Shown here: positions 38,290 to 46,765 of the stretch, piece by piece
Position numbering within the stretch: the first letter of the stretch is position 1
Layout of the letters: every line of letters begins with the position of its first letter
Source: Arthrobacter sp. YN
GTDB taxonomy: Bacteria; Actinomycetota; Actinomycetes; Actinomycetales; Micrococcaceae
Assembly: GCF_002224285.1 (NCBI RefSeq)
Contig: NZ_CP022436.1
Coordinates: 2,852,001-2,916,000, forward strand
Reading direction: 5' to 3'
DNA length: 64,000 nt
Translations under genes and position numbers: made by a program
Notes under the pieces: model-generated
What the model saw: the letters and a program-made list of their open reading frames with translations, nothing else
What the model was told of the DNA's origin: nothing
Databases searched by the model: none

Positions 38290-38817
38290 ATGGCTTTCGA
38301 CTTGCGCCCTTTGGGCAAACTCATCCTGCGATCCTTCAAAGCCCTCGGTGGCAGCAGCACCAAAGCAGCCACCCCGGCAGGTGCCCGCAGGACACCGACC
38401 CGGCCGTCCGACGTCGTACGTCAGCCAGGCGCCTACCCCGGCGACTTCCGCGGGTCGATCAAGGTCAGCTATTCCCCCAAGCCTGATGGCCAGCCGGATC
38501 CCGGCGAGATTGTCTGGAGCTGGGTCCCCTACGAAGAGGACCACACACAAGGCAAGGACCGGCCCGTACTTTTGGTGGGTCGGGACCGCGAGTGGCTTTT
38601 GGGCCTCATGCTGACATCCAAAGACCATGACAACGGCGCGCGGGCGGACGATTACATTGACATAGGAACCGGCTCCTGGGATCGGCACGGCAGGCCCAGC
38701 GAAATCAACGTTGGGCGCATTATCCGGCTCGATCCTGGAGCGATCCGGCGCGAAGGCGCCATTCTGGGAAAGCCGCAATTCCGGGAGGTGGCCCGGGCCC
38801 TCCAAGCACGGCAATAG
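38290..38817 (+). CDS. PemK/MazF-like endoribonuclease toxin, no adjacent antitoxin
   Basis: 175 residues. An N-terminal arm of about 70 residues (basic, Pro/Ala-rich) precedes a PemK/MazF-like SH3 barrel starting GEIVWSWVPYEED, then GKDRPVLLVGRD, and later INVGRIIRLDPGAIRREGA. These match the start and middle strands of PemK-type toxins, which cleave mRNA. No antitoxin-like ORF lies on either side: the lepA-facing gap is 160 bp and the rpsT-facing gap 176 bp. Conserved synteny in Arthrobacter (lepA / this gene / rpsT) suggests a chromosomal resident with a cellular role rather than a mobile toxin. Confidence 0.75.
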   Translation: MAFDLRPLGKLILRSFKALGGSSTKAATPAGARRTPTRPSDVVRQPGAYPGDFRGSIKVSYSPKPDGQPDPGEIVWSWVPYEEDHTQGKDRPVLLVGRDREWLLGLMLTSKDHDNGARADDYIDIGTGSWDRHGRPSEINVGRIIRLDPGAIRREGAILGKPQFREVARALQARQ

Positions 38818-38993
38818 CCGGACTGGAGCCAGTTCCGCATGAGCCCCGACTTTCTGCTATCCTTTATAGCTGTGTGTCCGTGCAGGTCGACGGCCACTCA
38901 TGGTTGGCTGCCATAGGCATCCCCACGCCGCTCAGTCGATGGCCAACCTGAAAACCCTCTAGACCATTTCCGCATTAAAAAGAGAGTTCATAC

Positions 38994-39254
38994 GTGGCTA
39001 ATATCAAGTCCCAGAAGAAGCGCATCCTCACCAACGAGAAGGCTCGCCTGCGCAACAACGCAGTTAAGTCCGAGCTGAAGACGGCCATCCGCGCCGTCAG
39101 CACCGCCGTTGAGTCTGCTGACAAGGATGCTGCTGGAACTGCACTTGTTGCTGCCAGCCGTAAGCTGGACAAGGCTGTCAGCAAGGGCGTTATTCACAAG
39201 AACAACGCTGCAAACCGCAAGTCGGCGATCTCCAAGAAGGTCAACGCACTCTAA
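38994..39254 (+). CDS. rpsT: 30S ribosomal protein S20
   Basis: 86 residues, entirely typical: [20 protein letters not shown] at the start, and [19 protein letters not shown] at the end. It binds 16S rRNA in the 30S body. The GTG start has AAGAGAG about 7 nt upstream. The 176-bp upstream region contains TTTATAGC near 38863 as a possible -10 and an unstructured-looking leader. Terminated by the hairpin at 39282-39314. Confidence 0.98.
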   Translation: MANIKSQKKRILTNEKARLRNNAVKSELKTAIRAVSTAVESADKDAAGTALVAASRKLDKAVSKGVIHKNNAANRKSAISKKVNAL

Positions 39255-39281
39255 GGTTTTTCCAGTTCGACTGAGCTGATC

Positions 39282-39314
39282 AAAAGGCCGGCACCCCTTG
39301 GGTGCCGGCCTTTG
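39282..39314. terminator. Intrinsic terminator after rpsT
   Basis: AAAGGCCGGCACCC (39283-39296) pairs over 14 bp with 39300-39313 around CTT, followed by TTTGGGTTT. It lies between convergent rpsT and holA. Confidence 0.88.
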
Positions 39315-39361
39315 GGTTTAAGTGGCAGTATGAGCGGCAGCAATGCCGCCGTATGCCGGCT

Positions 39362-40378
39362 TCAGCGTCGACTGGCTGACATGGCAATCACAGTCACCGC
39401 GTGCTCCACGGCGTAAACAGGGTCCCGTGACTCGCCCTTCACCTGCGCGTCCGCTTCGGCGATGACCTGGATGGAACGGATCAGGCCCTCGGGAGTCCAG
39501 CGCCGGACATCCCGCTGCGCCTGCTCAACAAGCCACGGCTGCATTCCCAGATTCCTGGCAATGGTGGCCGAAGAACCGTTGGCCCCCGCAACTTTGGCCA
39601 ACGTCCGCAGTTTGGCCGCGAGTGCAGCAACCAGGGGAACCGGGTCCACCCCGGTGGCCAGTGCGTGCCTCAGGGTGGACAGTGCCACCGGCCCATTACC
39701 AGCCATCGCAGCATCCGCCACCTTGAACGCCGAAGCTTCGACCCGGCCGCCGTAATAGCGTTCAACGGTCTCCGCCGTCACAGCGGCAGTGGCGTCGGCA
39801 ATCAGCTGGTTGCACGCTGCTGCAAGCTCGGAAAGGTTCGCGCCCACCGCGTTCACCAATGCCTGGACGGCTTCTCCCTCAATGCGGCGCCCTCCCGCCC
39901 TGAATTCGGAGACGACGAACGCGGTCTTGTCAGAGTCCTTCTTCAACGGTTGGCAATCAATGACGGGCCAGCCGGCGGACTTCACGGCATCGAGCAGCTT
40001 CTTGCCACGAACTCCCCCGGCATGACGCAGGACAAGGACGACGTCTTGGTCCGGATGCTGGAGGTAGGCCAAGCCGTCGGCCAGGAAAGCGTCATTCATG
40101 GCTTCAAGGCCCTCGACCTCGATGAGCTTGCCCTCACCAAAGAGGGACGGCGTGACGGTCATCGCCAGGGATCCGGCCTCGTAGGAGCCCGCGTTAAGCC
40201 TGCTCAGCTCGACGTCCGGGGTGGTGCTTCGCACCTGGGTCCGGATGCCGTCCATGGCCCGGATACCGAGATATTCTTCCGGTCCCATAATCAGGACGAC
40301 GGCGGCCGGTGCCGCATCCCGCCAACTGACGGTGTTCGCCGCGACGCTCTTGGCCCGGGTATTTTGGGCAGCAGCCAC
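39362..40378 (-). CDS. holA: DNA polymerase III subunit delta
   Basis: 338 residues of the clamp-loader delta subunit. VLIMGPEEYLGIRAMDGIR replaces the P-loop start, as expected since delta does not bind ATP. Later blocks are LLDAVKSAGWPVIDCQPLKK, RRIEGEAVQALVNAVGANLSEL and ALLxxL-like LRHALATGVDPVPLVAALAAKLRTL. It opens the beta clamp. The GTG start has AAGGA about 7 nt upstream. The 3' end of comEC overlaps the first 88 nt. Confidence 0.93.
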   Translation of the reverse strand: MAAAQNTRAKSVAANTVSWRDAAPAAVVLIMGPEEYLGIRAMDGIRTQVRSTTPDVELSRLNAGSYEAGSLAMTVTPSLFGEGKLIEVEGLEAMNDAFLADGLAYLQHPDQDVVLVLRHAGGVRGKKLLDAVKSAGWPVIDCQPLKKDSDKTAFVVSEFRAGGRRIEGEAVQALVNAVGANLSELAAACNQLIADATAAVTAETVERYYGGRVEASAFKVADAAMAGNGPVALSTLRHALATGVDPVPLVAALAAKLRTLAKVAGANGSSATIARNLGMQPWLVEQAQRDVRRWTPEGLIRSIQVIAEADAQVKGESRDPVYAVEHAVTVIAMSASRR

Positions 40379-42015
40379 AGGTGGTTCCTTCCGGACGTTT
40401 CTTTGCAGGATTCAAGTCTGCCATGGCTGCGCGACACTCCGCGATCGAGGAGCACCACAACAGCTCCGTGAAGTCCCATGACGTGTCGCCTCACACTCGC
40501 CGGGTGCAGCGCCATCCAGACGGCCAAGAGTGTCACCACCGAGGAGAGCACCATGGCCGCTATTCCAACCGGCCCCTCGGCCCATGCCAGAGCAGCTCCT
40601 GGTAAGCCGGCAAAAAACCTTGCCACTCCCGCCACCAATCCAGCGCAGATCCCCGCAACGGCGATGGGCACCACCGCGAGCCAGGGCAGAGCTGTGGCCA
40701 GAGGCACGGCGATCGTCCCAAAAATAGTCACCGGAGCCACCAAAGGACCTGCCACAACATTGGCAATCAGCGCGAACGATGAGAACTGCGGCTGAAGTGC
40801 CACGATCACCGGGCCACACAGCAGCTGCGCAGACAACGGCACAGCAACCCCGGCAGCCAACCACCGTGGCACCCAGGCAGGGATCCATGACGCAATGCGC
40901 GCCGCAAGCAGCACAATTCCGAGCGTCGCCAGAACCGAGAGGAGAAACCCCACGTTGGCCGCCATGGCCGGGTCCAACAGCAGGAGGGTGGTTGTGGCGA
41001 GGCAGAGGAAGGACAAGGACCGTCCGCGCAGCCCACCCGTCAGGGCAGCCAGCCCCACTGTCCCCATGACCGCGGCCCGCAAGACGCTTGGATCCGGCCC
41101 CACCATGATGACAAACGCCAAAAGGCCGCACGCAGCAAAAGCCCCAGCTGCCGGGCGCGCCCACCGGAAGCACCGTGCCAACAAAATGAAGCCACCCAGA
41201 ATGAGGCTGCAATTGGCCCCCGAGACTGCCGTCAAGTGAGTCATTCCAGTGGTCTTCATGGCCGTTTCCAGACTTTCCGGTAGCGCACTGGTATCGCCTG
41301 TCACCATTCCAGGGAGCAGCCCGGATGCGTCCGGTGGCAGCCAGTCAGCAGCGGAGACGAACCTTTGCCGCACATCGGCCGCTGTTTGTCGGATATCGAA
41401 CCCAGAGCCGGTAACGACAGGAGCAGAGGACGCGCTGAGAAGCGCCGCTTCTGGTTGCCCCTCCCTCACCTGCTTCAGCGTTCCGGTTGTTCTGACGCTC
41501 TGCCCCGCCCGCACATTCTGCCAGGCAGCACCGCCCGTCACAACGATGTCGGCAGTTCCATGCACCACGCTTCCCTTGGCCGTGAGATCGATCAGACTCG
41601 CATCAACCATCCATCGGCCGTCACTTGAATGCCCCGGCGCAGGCGACAGCGCTGGGCTGCCCGTAATGAGTAGGTGGACGACGACCCCCTCATCGGCGGC
41701 CATCGCCGGGGCCAGTGGTCCCTTCTCACGGTTGCCCGCAATGACAGCACAATGTACCGCAACAGCGGCCCCCAGAACACATGCAAGGGCGAGGGTCGCG
41801 AACAGTGTTCTGGGCCGTACTCCGGAAGGCCTTTGGCGATGCCCCACGACCAGGAACACTCCTCCAAACAAGCCCAGTGCGACCGCCAACACAGCGGACC
41901 AGACCCCATCAACGAAGCCACCTGCCAGCGCTGCAGACCACGTCACCACCACCACAGGCACGAGCCTCAGGTCCAAGCGTTTTCCTGCCTCCGGACCTCC
42001 GGGCGACTCAGCCAC
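40291..42015 (-). CDS. comEC: ComEC/Rec2 family DNA-uptake channel lacking the C-terminal MBL domain
   Basis: 574 residues. An N-terminal DUF4131-like/OB region (about 1-200) is followed by the Competence domain of about ten TM helices (MTHLTAVSGANCSL, GGLRGRSLSFLCLATTTLLLLDPAMAANVGFLLSVLATLGI). These are the channel hallmarks. A full-length ComEC would continue with a metallo-beta-lactamase-like domain of about 250 residues. Here the last helix (VMGLHGAVVVLL) is followed by a hydrophilic tail encoded inside the holA start region. The gene is probably truncated at its 3' end, and function is uncertain. It overlaps comEA by 8 nt. Confidence 0.8.
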   Translation of the reverse strand: MAESPGGPEAGKRLDLRLVPVVVVTWSAALAGGFVDGVWSAVLAVALGLFGGVFLVVGHRQRPSGVRPRTLFATLALACVLGAAVAVHCAVIAGNREKGPLAPAMAADEGVVVHLLITGSPALSPAPGHSSDGRWMVDASLIDLTAKGSVVHGTADIVVTGGAAWQNVRAGQSVRTTGTLKQVREGQPEAALLSASSAPVVTGSGFDIRQTAADVRQRFVSAADWLPPDASGLLPGMVTGDTSALPESLETAMKTTGMTHLTAVSGANCSLILGGFILLARCFRWARPAAGAFAACGLLAFVIMVGPDPSVLRAAVMGTVGLAALTGGLRGRSLSFLCLATTTLLLLDPAMAANVGFLLSVLATLGIVLLAARIASWIPAWVPRWLAAGVAVPLSAQLLCGPVIVALQPQFSSFALIANVVAGPLVAPVTIFGTIAVPLATALPWLAVVPIAVAGICAGLVAGVARFFAGLPGAALAWAEGPVGIAAMVLSSVVTLLAVWMALHPASVRRHVMGLHGAVVVLLDRGVSRSHGRLESCKETSGRNHLWLLPKIPGPRASRRTPSVGGMRHRPPSS

Positions 42016-42832
42016 CCTGCACCGTCACAAGGTCTTTGAGGGACTCCATGAGCTTTGGTCCAATCCCGTCAATGGCATCCAGTTCGTCCACCGACGCAAA
42101 CGGTCCGTGCTCTTTCCGCCAGTCCAAAATTCGCTGGGCGGTCACCGGCCCCACTCGGGGCAACGTCCCCAACTCCTCCAAGGTGGCAGTGTTGATGTTG
42201 ACCTTCGCAGCCCCGCCGCTGGAACTGCCTGTGCCAGTACTGCCGGCCGGCGAAGACGGGGAGGCTTGCGGGGCCTCCCCCGCTACTGGAACGATGACCT
42301 TGGCTCCATCGTTGAGCACCTCAGCGAGGTTCAGCCCGCCGAGTTCGGCGTTTGGCGCTGCACCCCCGGCAGCCTCAATGGCTTGGAAGACGCGGCTACC
42401 CAGCGGCAGGGTTACGACGCCGGGCGTCTGTACGGCCCCAGCCACGTGAACAAGCAGGCTCCCGTTAGCTTCCGACCCCATTGCTTGCGGCGATTCTGAC
42501 GAATCCGGAACAACGGGACCAACAGACGTGGAAGGATCAAACGGTTCTGATGTTGGCTGGCCCAGGGAAAACTGCCATAGATGCCATGAGATGAGGCTCG
42601 CCCCTACTATGGCCAGGAGTACAGCTACGCGCCAAGGAGCACGCCATCGAAGACGGGACCTTCGAACCAGTTCTCCGGGCTCTTCATCGTCGCTCACTGG
42701 CTCAGAAGGATAGTTGTCCGGTAACTCCAGCAGCGGAGAAGTCCGGATGTCTCCGGCCAATCTGGCGGTAAAGCGCTGCCGTGCCGCCTGCGCTGCGGCG
42801 TCTGGGGAGGCATCCCGGTTCCGGCGTGGCAT
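42008..42832 (-). CDS. comEA: ComEA-family DNA-binding competence protein
   Basis: 274 residues. A cytosolic N-terminus of about 65 residues is followed by one TM helix (about 68-88), a Ser/Pro linker, an SLBB domain (LLVHVAGAVQTPGVVTLP, about 126-175), a Ser/Gly spacer and a C-terminal helix-hairpin-helix pair (VNINTATLEELGTLPRVGP and VDELDAIDGIGPKLMESL). It binds exogenous DNA and presents it to ComEC. The ATG at 42832 has no Shine-Dalgarno but a TAGGCT box 6 nt upstream. The stop overlaps the comEC start. Confidence 0.92.
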   Translation of the reverse strand: MPRRNRDASPDAAAQAARQRFTARLAGDIRTSPLLELPDNYPSEPVSDDEEPGELVRRSRLRWRAPWRVAVLLAIVGASLISWHLWQFSLGQPTSEPFDPSTSVGPVVPDSSESPQAMGSEANGSLLVHVAGAVQTPGVVTLPLGSRVFQAIEAAGGAAPNAELGGLNLAEVLNDGAKVIVPVAGEAPQASPSSPAGSTGTGSSSGGAAKVNINTATLEELGTLPRVGPVTAQRILDWRKEHGPFASVDELDAIDGIGPKLMESLKDLVTVQGG

Positions 42833-42844
42833 ACAACGAGCCTA
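42833..42844 (-). promoter_or_regulatory. Putative leaderless -10 box of comEA
   Basis: On the minus strand TAGGCT (42844-42839) followed by CGTTGT and ATG 42832; no Shine-Dalgarno. Confidence 0.4.
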
Positions 42845-42901
42845 TTGCCGGCAATCCGATGACAGCCGGGGCCAAAGGCGCTATGTGGATAAGAGGGACA
42901 A

Positions 42902-43885
42902 TCAGTCCGTCGGCGTGCTGCTCTCCCCCACGATGACAGCCAGAACGCCTAAGCCGGCATGGGCCGCCAGGACGGCCGGGAGCGCGCTGATTTGAGGTGC
43001 CGGACAGTCGGGGCACATTTCATTCAGGCGGGCAGCCAAGGCTTCGGCCTCCAACTGGTTGCCAAAGTGGTGAACTGCCAACCGCGGCTGGCCAGCTGGG
43101 CGGGAGGCCACATCCGCTGCAACGATCTCCTCGAGACGGGCAACCGCGCGCACAGCGGAACGGACCTTTTCCAGCGGAACGATCCTGCCGCCGTCGACCG
43201 CCAAAATGGGCTTGATGGCGAGGACTGTACCCAACAAGGACGCTGCGGCACCGATGCGCCCACCACGACGTAGCTGTTCAAGGCTGGGCACGTAGAAGTA
43301 GACCTTGGTGCGCTCCATGCGCCGCTCAGCGAAGCCACGGACTTCTGCAGCCTCCTGCCCATCGGCAGCGGCAACCACCGCACTTTGGACCCCCATGCCC
43401 TGCGCCATGCCCACTGTGCGGGAGTCCACCACTTCCACGGGAATGCTGACGCGGGCTGCAGCCAGCCGTGCAGCATCGGCGGTTCCGGAGAGCTCTGATG
43501 AGATGTGGATGGACACCACTGACTCGAAACCGCGACGCTGGGCAGCGAGGTAGGCCTGCTCAAATTGCCCGGGTGATGGCCGCGACGTTTTCACAGAGGC
43601 ACCCGAGGCGAGGGCCAGCGACAACGTCTGGGTGATGTCGTCTTCGCCTTCGCCGTAAATTTCGTTCCCCACCATGACGGGCATGGGAACAACAGCAAGC
43701 CGTCCGTCGGCGGTAAAAGCCGAGACCCAGTCCGTGGGAAGCGCGGCCGCCGAATCAGTGACGACAGCTGTCTTGACGACGGCGGCCAGCGGCACGTCAG
43801 CTGCTGGAACCGGCGCCGTAGGCTGCCTGAGGCGCGCCACTCTTTCCTTGAGCCATATCCATGCGGGTGGTTCTCGCTCAGGCAC
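42902..43885 (-). CDS. DegV family fatty-acid-binding protein
   Basis: 327 residues. The DegV fold starts at VKTAVVTDSAAALP (about residue 39) after a basic N-terminal arm. SIHISSELSGTADAARLAA holds the conserved Ser/Thr ligands of the fatty-acid carboxylate, and YFYVPSLEQLRRGGRIGAAASLLG is the second conserved block. In other bacteria such proteins (FakB) deliver fatty acids to FakA kinase; no FakA is encoded here. GTG 43885 is chosen because GGAGG lies 4 nt upstream; the frame is open 51 nt further. Confidence 0.9.
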   Translation of the reverse strand: MPEREPPAWIWLKERVARLRQPTAPVPAADVPLAAVVKTAVVTDSAAALPTDWVSAFTADGRLAVVPMPVMVGNEIYGEGEDDITQTLSLALASGASVKTSRPSPGQFEQAYLAAQRRGFESVVSIHISSELSGTADAARLAAARVSIPVEVVDSRTVGMAQGMGVQSAVVAAADGQEAAEVRGFAERRMERTKVYFYVPSLEQLRRGGRIGAAASLLGTVLAIKPILAVDGGRIVPLEKVRSAVRAVARLEEIVAADVASRPAGQPRLAVHHFGNQLEAEALAARLNEMCPDCPAPQISALPAVLAAHAGLGVLAVIVGESSTPTD

Positions 43886-43944
43886 GCAACCTCCAAAGAT
43901 GATGGCCGGCCGCCGGCGCAGTGCCAGCGGCCGCACTGTCCCTG

Positions 43945-46473
43945 CTAGGCGGGGACGATGTTCACCAGTTTAGGTGCCCGGACGATCACGGTGCGGATGC
44001 CGCGACCGTCCATGGCGCGTTGGACGTTTTCCGAGGCCAGCGCGAGTTCACGCAAAGCGTCCTCGGTGATGTCCGGCGAAACTTCCAAGCGATCGCGAAC
44101 CTTGCCCTGGACCTGAACCACAGCGGTGACGGTGTCCTGCACCAGCAATGCGTCGTCGTGCTTCGGCCAGCCTGCATTCGCTACGGAGGCAGGGTGACCC
44201 AGCGTGTTCCACAGGTCCTCGGCTGTGTACGGAGCAAACAGGCTCAGGATCACTGCAACGGCTTCCACTGCTTCACGAACGGCTGGATCTGCTGAACCTG
44301 CACCCGAGTCGATGGTCTTGCGGGTAGCGTTGACCAACTCCATCAGACGAGCCACCACAACGTTGAACTTGTTGTTGTCCAACAGTTCAGCGGCGTCGGC
44401 GATGGTCTTGTGCGTGACCGTCCGCAGGGCGCGATCACCGGTTGCGGGATCTACACCCGGCTCGCTGCTGACGTCCTGGCCAAGCCGCCAGGCCCGGGCC
44501 AGGAACTTTGCAGAACCCGACGGCGAAACGTCCGCCCAGTCGACGTCGTCTTCCGGTGGGGAGGCAAAGACCATGGTGAGGCGCACGGCATCGACGCCGA
44601 ACTTGTCCAGCTGCTCTCCGAGGTCCACACCGTTGCCCAAGGACTTACTCATGGCTTTGCCGCCATTGAGCACCTGGCCCTGGTTAAGCAGAGCTGAGAA
44701 CGGTTCGTTGGCTTCGATCAATCCAATGTCCTTGATGACCTTGGTGAAGAAGCGCGCGTACAGCAGGTGCAGGATGGCGTGCTCAACGCCACCTACGTAC
44801 TGTCCGACCGGCATCCAGTTGTTGATCTTTTCAGGATCGAACGGGCCCTCAGTGTAGTCCGGCGACACGAAGCGCAGGAAGTACCAGGACGAGTCCACGA
44901 ACGTGTCCATGGTGTCGGTATCGCGCTGTGCGGCACGTCCACAGTTGGGGCACTCAACGTTGACCCACTCAACGGCGGCGGCCAACGGGGAGGTCCCCTT
45001 CGGCGACAATGCCTCACCCCGCAGGTTATCGGGCAACCTGACGGGGAGCTGGTCATCGGGAACGGGCACTTCTCCACATTCACCGCAGTGGATGATGGGG
45101 ATGGGGGTACCCCAGAAACGCTGGCGGCTCAGCAGCCAGTCACGCAAACGGAAGTTGACGAATTTCTCGCCGGTTCCGAGCTTCTCGAGGATCTCGATCG
45201 CGGCCGGAATGCCCTCGGACTTGGACAAGCCGTCCAGATCGCCGGAGTTCTTCAGTGTGCCTTCGCCGGCAGTGGCCACGCCGGTCTCTGCGGGGTCTTC
45301 GGCGCCTGTTTCCAACACTGCCCGGACGGGCAGGTTGAAGGCCTTGGCGAAGTCGAGGTCGCGTTGGTCATGCGCAGGAACGGCCATGATGGCACCCGTG
45401 CCGTAATCGGCCAGCACGTAGTCAGCGGCCCATACAGGGAGCTTCTCGCCGTTGAGCGGGTTGATGGCGTAACGGCCGGTGAAGACGCCGGTCTTCTCGC
45501 GTTCGGTGGACTGGCGCTCAATCTCAGAGAGCGCCTTCACTTTCTCGCGGTACGCCATGAGTTCGTCGTGCTGTTCCGGAGTCACCAGGTCCAGCGCCAG
45601 GTGCGCATCTGCTGCAACAACGAAGAACGTTGCGCCATAGAGAGTGTCAGGACGGGTAGTGAACACGGTGACTTCGCGCTCGGCACGCTCTTCCGTGGCT
45701 TCGATGACGAATCGCACGTGCGCGCCTTCAGAGCGGCCGATCCAGTTGCGTTGCATGGCCAGGACACGCTCGGGCCAGTGGCCTTGCAGCTGGTCCATAT
45801 CCTCCAGCAAGCGGTCTGCGTAGTCGGTGATCTTGAAGTACCACTGATTCAGGGACTTCTTCGTGACGGGGGTGCCGCAGCGTTCACAGGCGCCGTTGAC
45901 AACCTGTTCGTTCGCCAGGACGGTCAGGTCCTTGGGGCACCAGTTGACCGGCGAATCCTTGCGGTAGGCCAGGCCACGCTCGTAGAAGCGCTTAAACAGC
46001 CATTGGGTCCACCGGTAATACTCGGGATCAGAGGTGTGAATGCGCCGGGACCAGTCAGCGGAGATGGCATAGCGCTTGAACGACGCCGCCTGGGTGTCGA
46101 TGTTCGCGTAGGTCCACTCGCTGGGGTGGGCGTTGCGCTTGATGGCAGCGTTCTCAGCGGGGAGGCCGAAAGAGTCCCAACCAATGGGGTGCAGGACGTC
46201 GAAGCCCTTCTGGCGCAGGTAGCGCGCCACCACGTCGCCCATCGCGAATGCTTCGGCGTGGCCCATGTGAAGGTCGCCGGAAGGGTAGGGGAACATGTCC
46301 AGCACGTAGCGGCGTTCCCGCGAACCGTCGTCGGCAGGCGTGAAGACTTTGAGGTCTTCCCAGACTTGCGGCCACTTGGCTTCCATCGCAGCGAAGCTGT
46401 AAACGCCCTCTTCAGGCGCTTCAGCTGCGGCTGTCTGTGCTGTTCCGGTCTCTGTCTCCGGCTGAACGCTCAC
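43945..46473 (-). CDS. leuS: Leucyl-tRNA synthetase
   Basis: 842 residues, class I synthetase. The HIGH-like motif is DLHMGHAEA (near residue 70), KMSKS is AMSKSLGNG, and the editing (CP1) domain contains [15 protein letters not shown]. Zinc-site cysteines (CGECGEV, CPNCGR) are visible. The N-terminal extension of about 30 residues (Thr/Ala/Glu-rich) is lineage-typical. GTG 46473 has GAGGG 5 nt upstream. The leader at 46543-46622 carries a Leu-rich mini-ORF and a terminator, so charging of tRNA-Leu likely controls transcription. Confidence 0.96.
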   Translation of the reverse strand: MSVQPETETGTAQTAAAEAPEEGVYSFAAMEAKWPQVWEDLKVFTPADDGSRERRYVLDMFPYPSGDLHMGHAEAFAMGDVVARYLRQKGFDVLHPIGWDSFGLPAENAAIKRNAHPSEWTYANIDTQAASFKRYAISADWSRRIHTSDPEYYRWTQWLFKRFYERGLAYRKDSPVNWCPKDLTVLANEQVVNGACERCGTPVTKKSLNQWYFKITDYADRLLEDMDQLQGHWPERVLAMQRNWIGRSEGAHVRFVIEATEERAEREVTVFTTRPDTLYGATFFVVAADAHLALDLVTPEQHDELMAYREKVKALSEIERQSTEREKTGVFTGRYAINPLNGEKLPVWAADYVLADYGTGAIMAVPAHDQRDLDFAKAFNLPVRAVLETGAEDPAETGVATAGEGTLKNSGDLDGLSKSEGIPAAIEILEKLGTGEKFVNFRLRDWLLSRQRFWGTPIPIIHCGECGEVPVPDDQLPVRLPDNLRGEALSPKGTSPLAAAVEWVNVECPNCGRAAQRDTDTMDTFVDSSWYFLRFVSPDYTEGPFDPEKINNWMPVGQYVGGVEHAILHLLYARFFTKVIKDIGLIEANEPFSALLNQGQVLNGGKAMSKSLGNGVDLGEQLDKFGVDAVRLTMVFASPPEDDVDWADVSPSGSAKFLARAWRLGQDVSSEPGVDPATGDRALRTVTHKTIADAAELLDNNKFNVVVARLMELVNATRKTIDSGAGSADPAVREAVEAVAVILSLFAPYTAEDLWNTLGHPASVANAGWPKHDDALLVQDTVTAVVQVQGKVRDRLEVSPDITEDALRELALASENVQRAMDGRGIRTVIVRAPKLVNIVPA

Positions 46474-46542
46474 TGCTGCCCTCTTCTGTTCTTCGATGGC
46501 GGTTTTGCCTCCTGCTGCGGTCCCGGATAGCCCCGGACACAC

Positions 46543-46567
46543 AAAAGCCCCTCAACAATGGAGGGGC
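46543..46567 (-). terminator. Attenuator terminator in the leuS leader
   Basis: On the minus strand GCCCCTC (46567-46561) pairs with GAGGGGC (46553-46547) around a 7-nt loop, followed at once by TTTT (46546-46543) and GTG. It lies about 70 nt upstream of the leuS start and 29 nt after the leader stop codon. Confidence 0.8.
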
Positions 46568-46568
46568 G

Positions 46569-46596
46569 GCCGCACGGCTAATAAAAGCCGGGCGGC
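46569..46596 (-). promoter_or_regulatory. Alternative stem in the leuS leader
   Basis: On the minus strand GCCGCCCGGC (46596-46587) can pair with GCCGTGCGGC (46578-46569), 10 positions with one mismatch. It starts at the leader stop codon and ends just before the terminator, so a ribosome stalled on the Leu codons would cover its 5' arm. Confidence 0.55.
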
Positions 46597-46622
46597 TAGC
46601 TAAGCAGAAGGATCGCACGCAT
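46596..46622 (-). CDS. leuS leader peptide MRAILLLS
   Basis: ATG CGT GCG ATC CTT CTG CTT AGC TAG encodes an 8-residue peptide with three consecutive Leu codons. It is placed directly before the alternative stem and terminator, the arrangement of a classical amino-acid attenuator. The leuA leader shares the run of Leu codons followed by AGC (Ser). Confidence 0.75.
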   Translation of the reverse strand: MRAILLLS

Positions 46623-46679
46623 ACCAATACCTTACCCCACCAAACCCACGGGCTGGGTGTCAGACGTCCGTGCGCCGAA

Positions 46680-46753
46680 AGAGGTTCCGGGGACTCCCCG
46701 CCATGGTGTGGTGGGCACCGCGAAGCGGGCGGGCGGGAGTCCCCGGAACCTCT
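46680..46753. terminator. Long inverted repeat downstream of glpK
   Basis: The arm 46680-46702 pairs with 46732-46753 over 22 bp, with a single extra C in the left arm. The loop of about 29 nt contains further self-complementary GC-rich sequence (GGTG...CACC and CCGC...GCGG). It could end the glp transcript or be a dispersed palindromic repeat. No T-run follows. Confidence 0.6.
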
Positions 46754-46765
46754 GTCAAGAGATGA

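Noticed and set aside
40412..41212. Frameshifted remainder of ComEC in another frame
   Set aside because: The alternative minus frame overlaps the membrane-helix region rather than extending it and shows no MBL motifs (no HxHxDH).
44767..46530. A 587-codon open frame on + opposite leuS
   Set aside because: Complement of a well-supported leuS gene; low-complexity composition without recognisable domains.
46700..46722. T-box-like GGTGG-GC-ACCGCG on the + strand within the repeat after glpK
   Set aside because: Resembles the T-box bulge sequence, but has two bases instead of one between the halves, no specifier loop, and no synthetase or amino-acid gene downstream on that strand.
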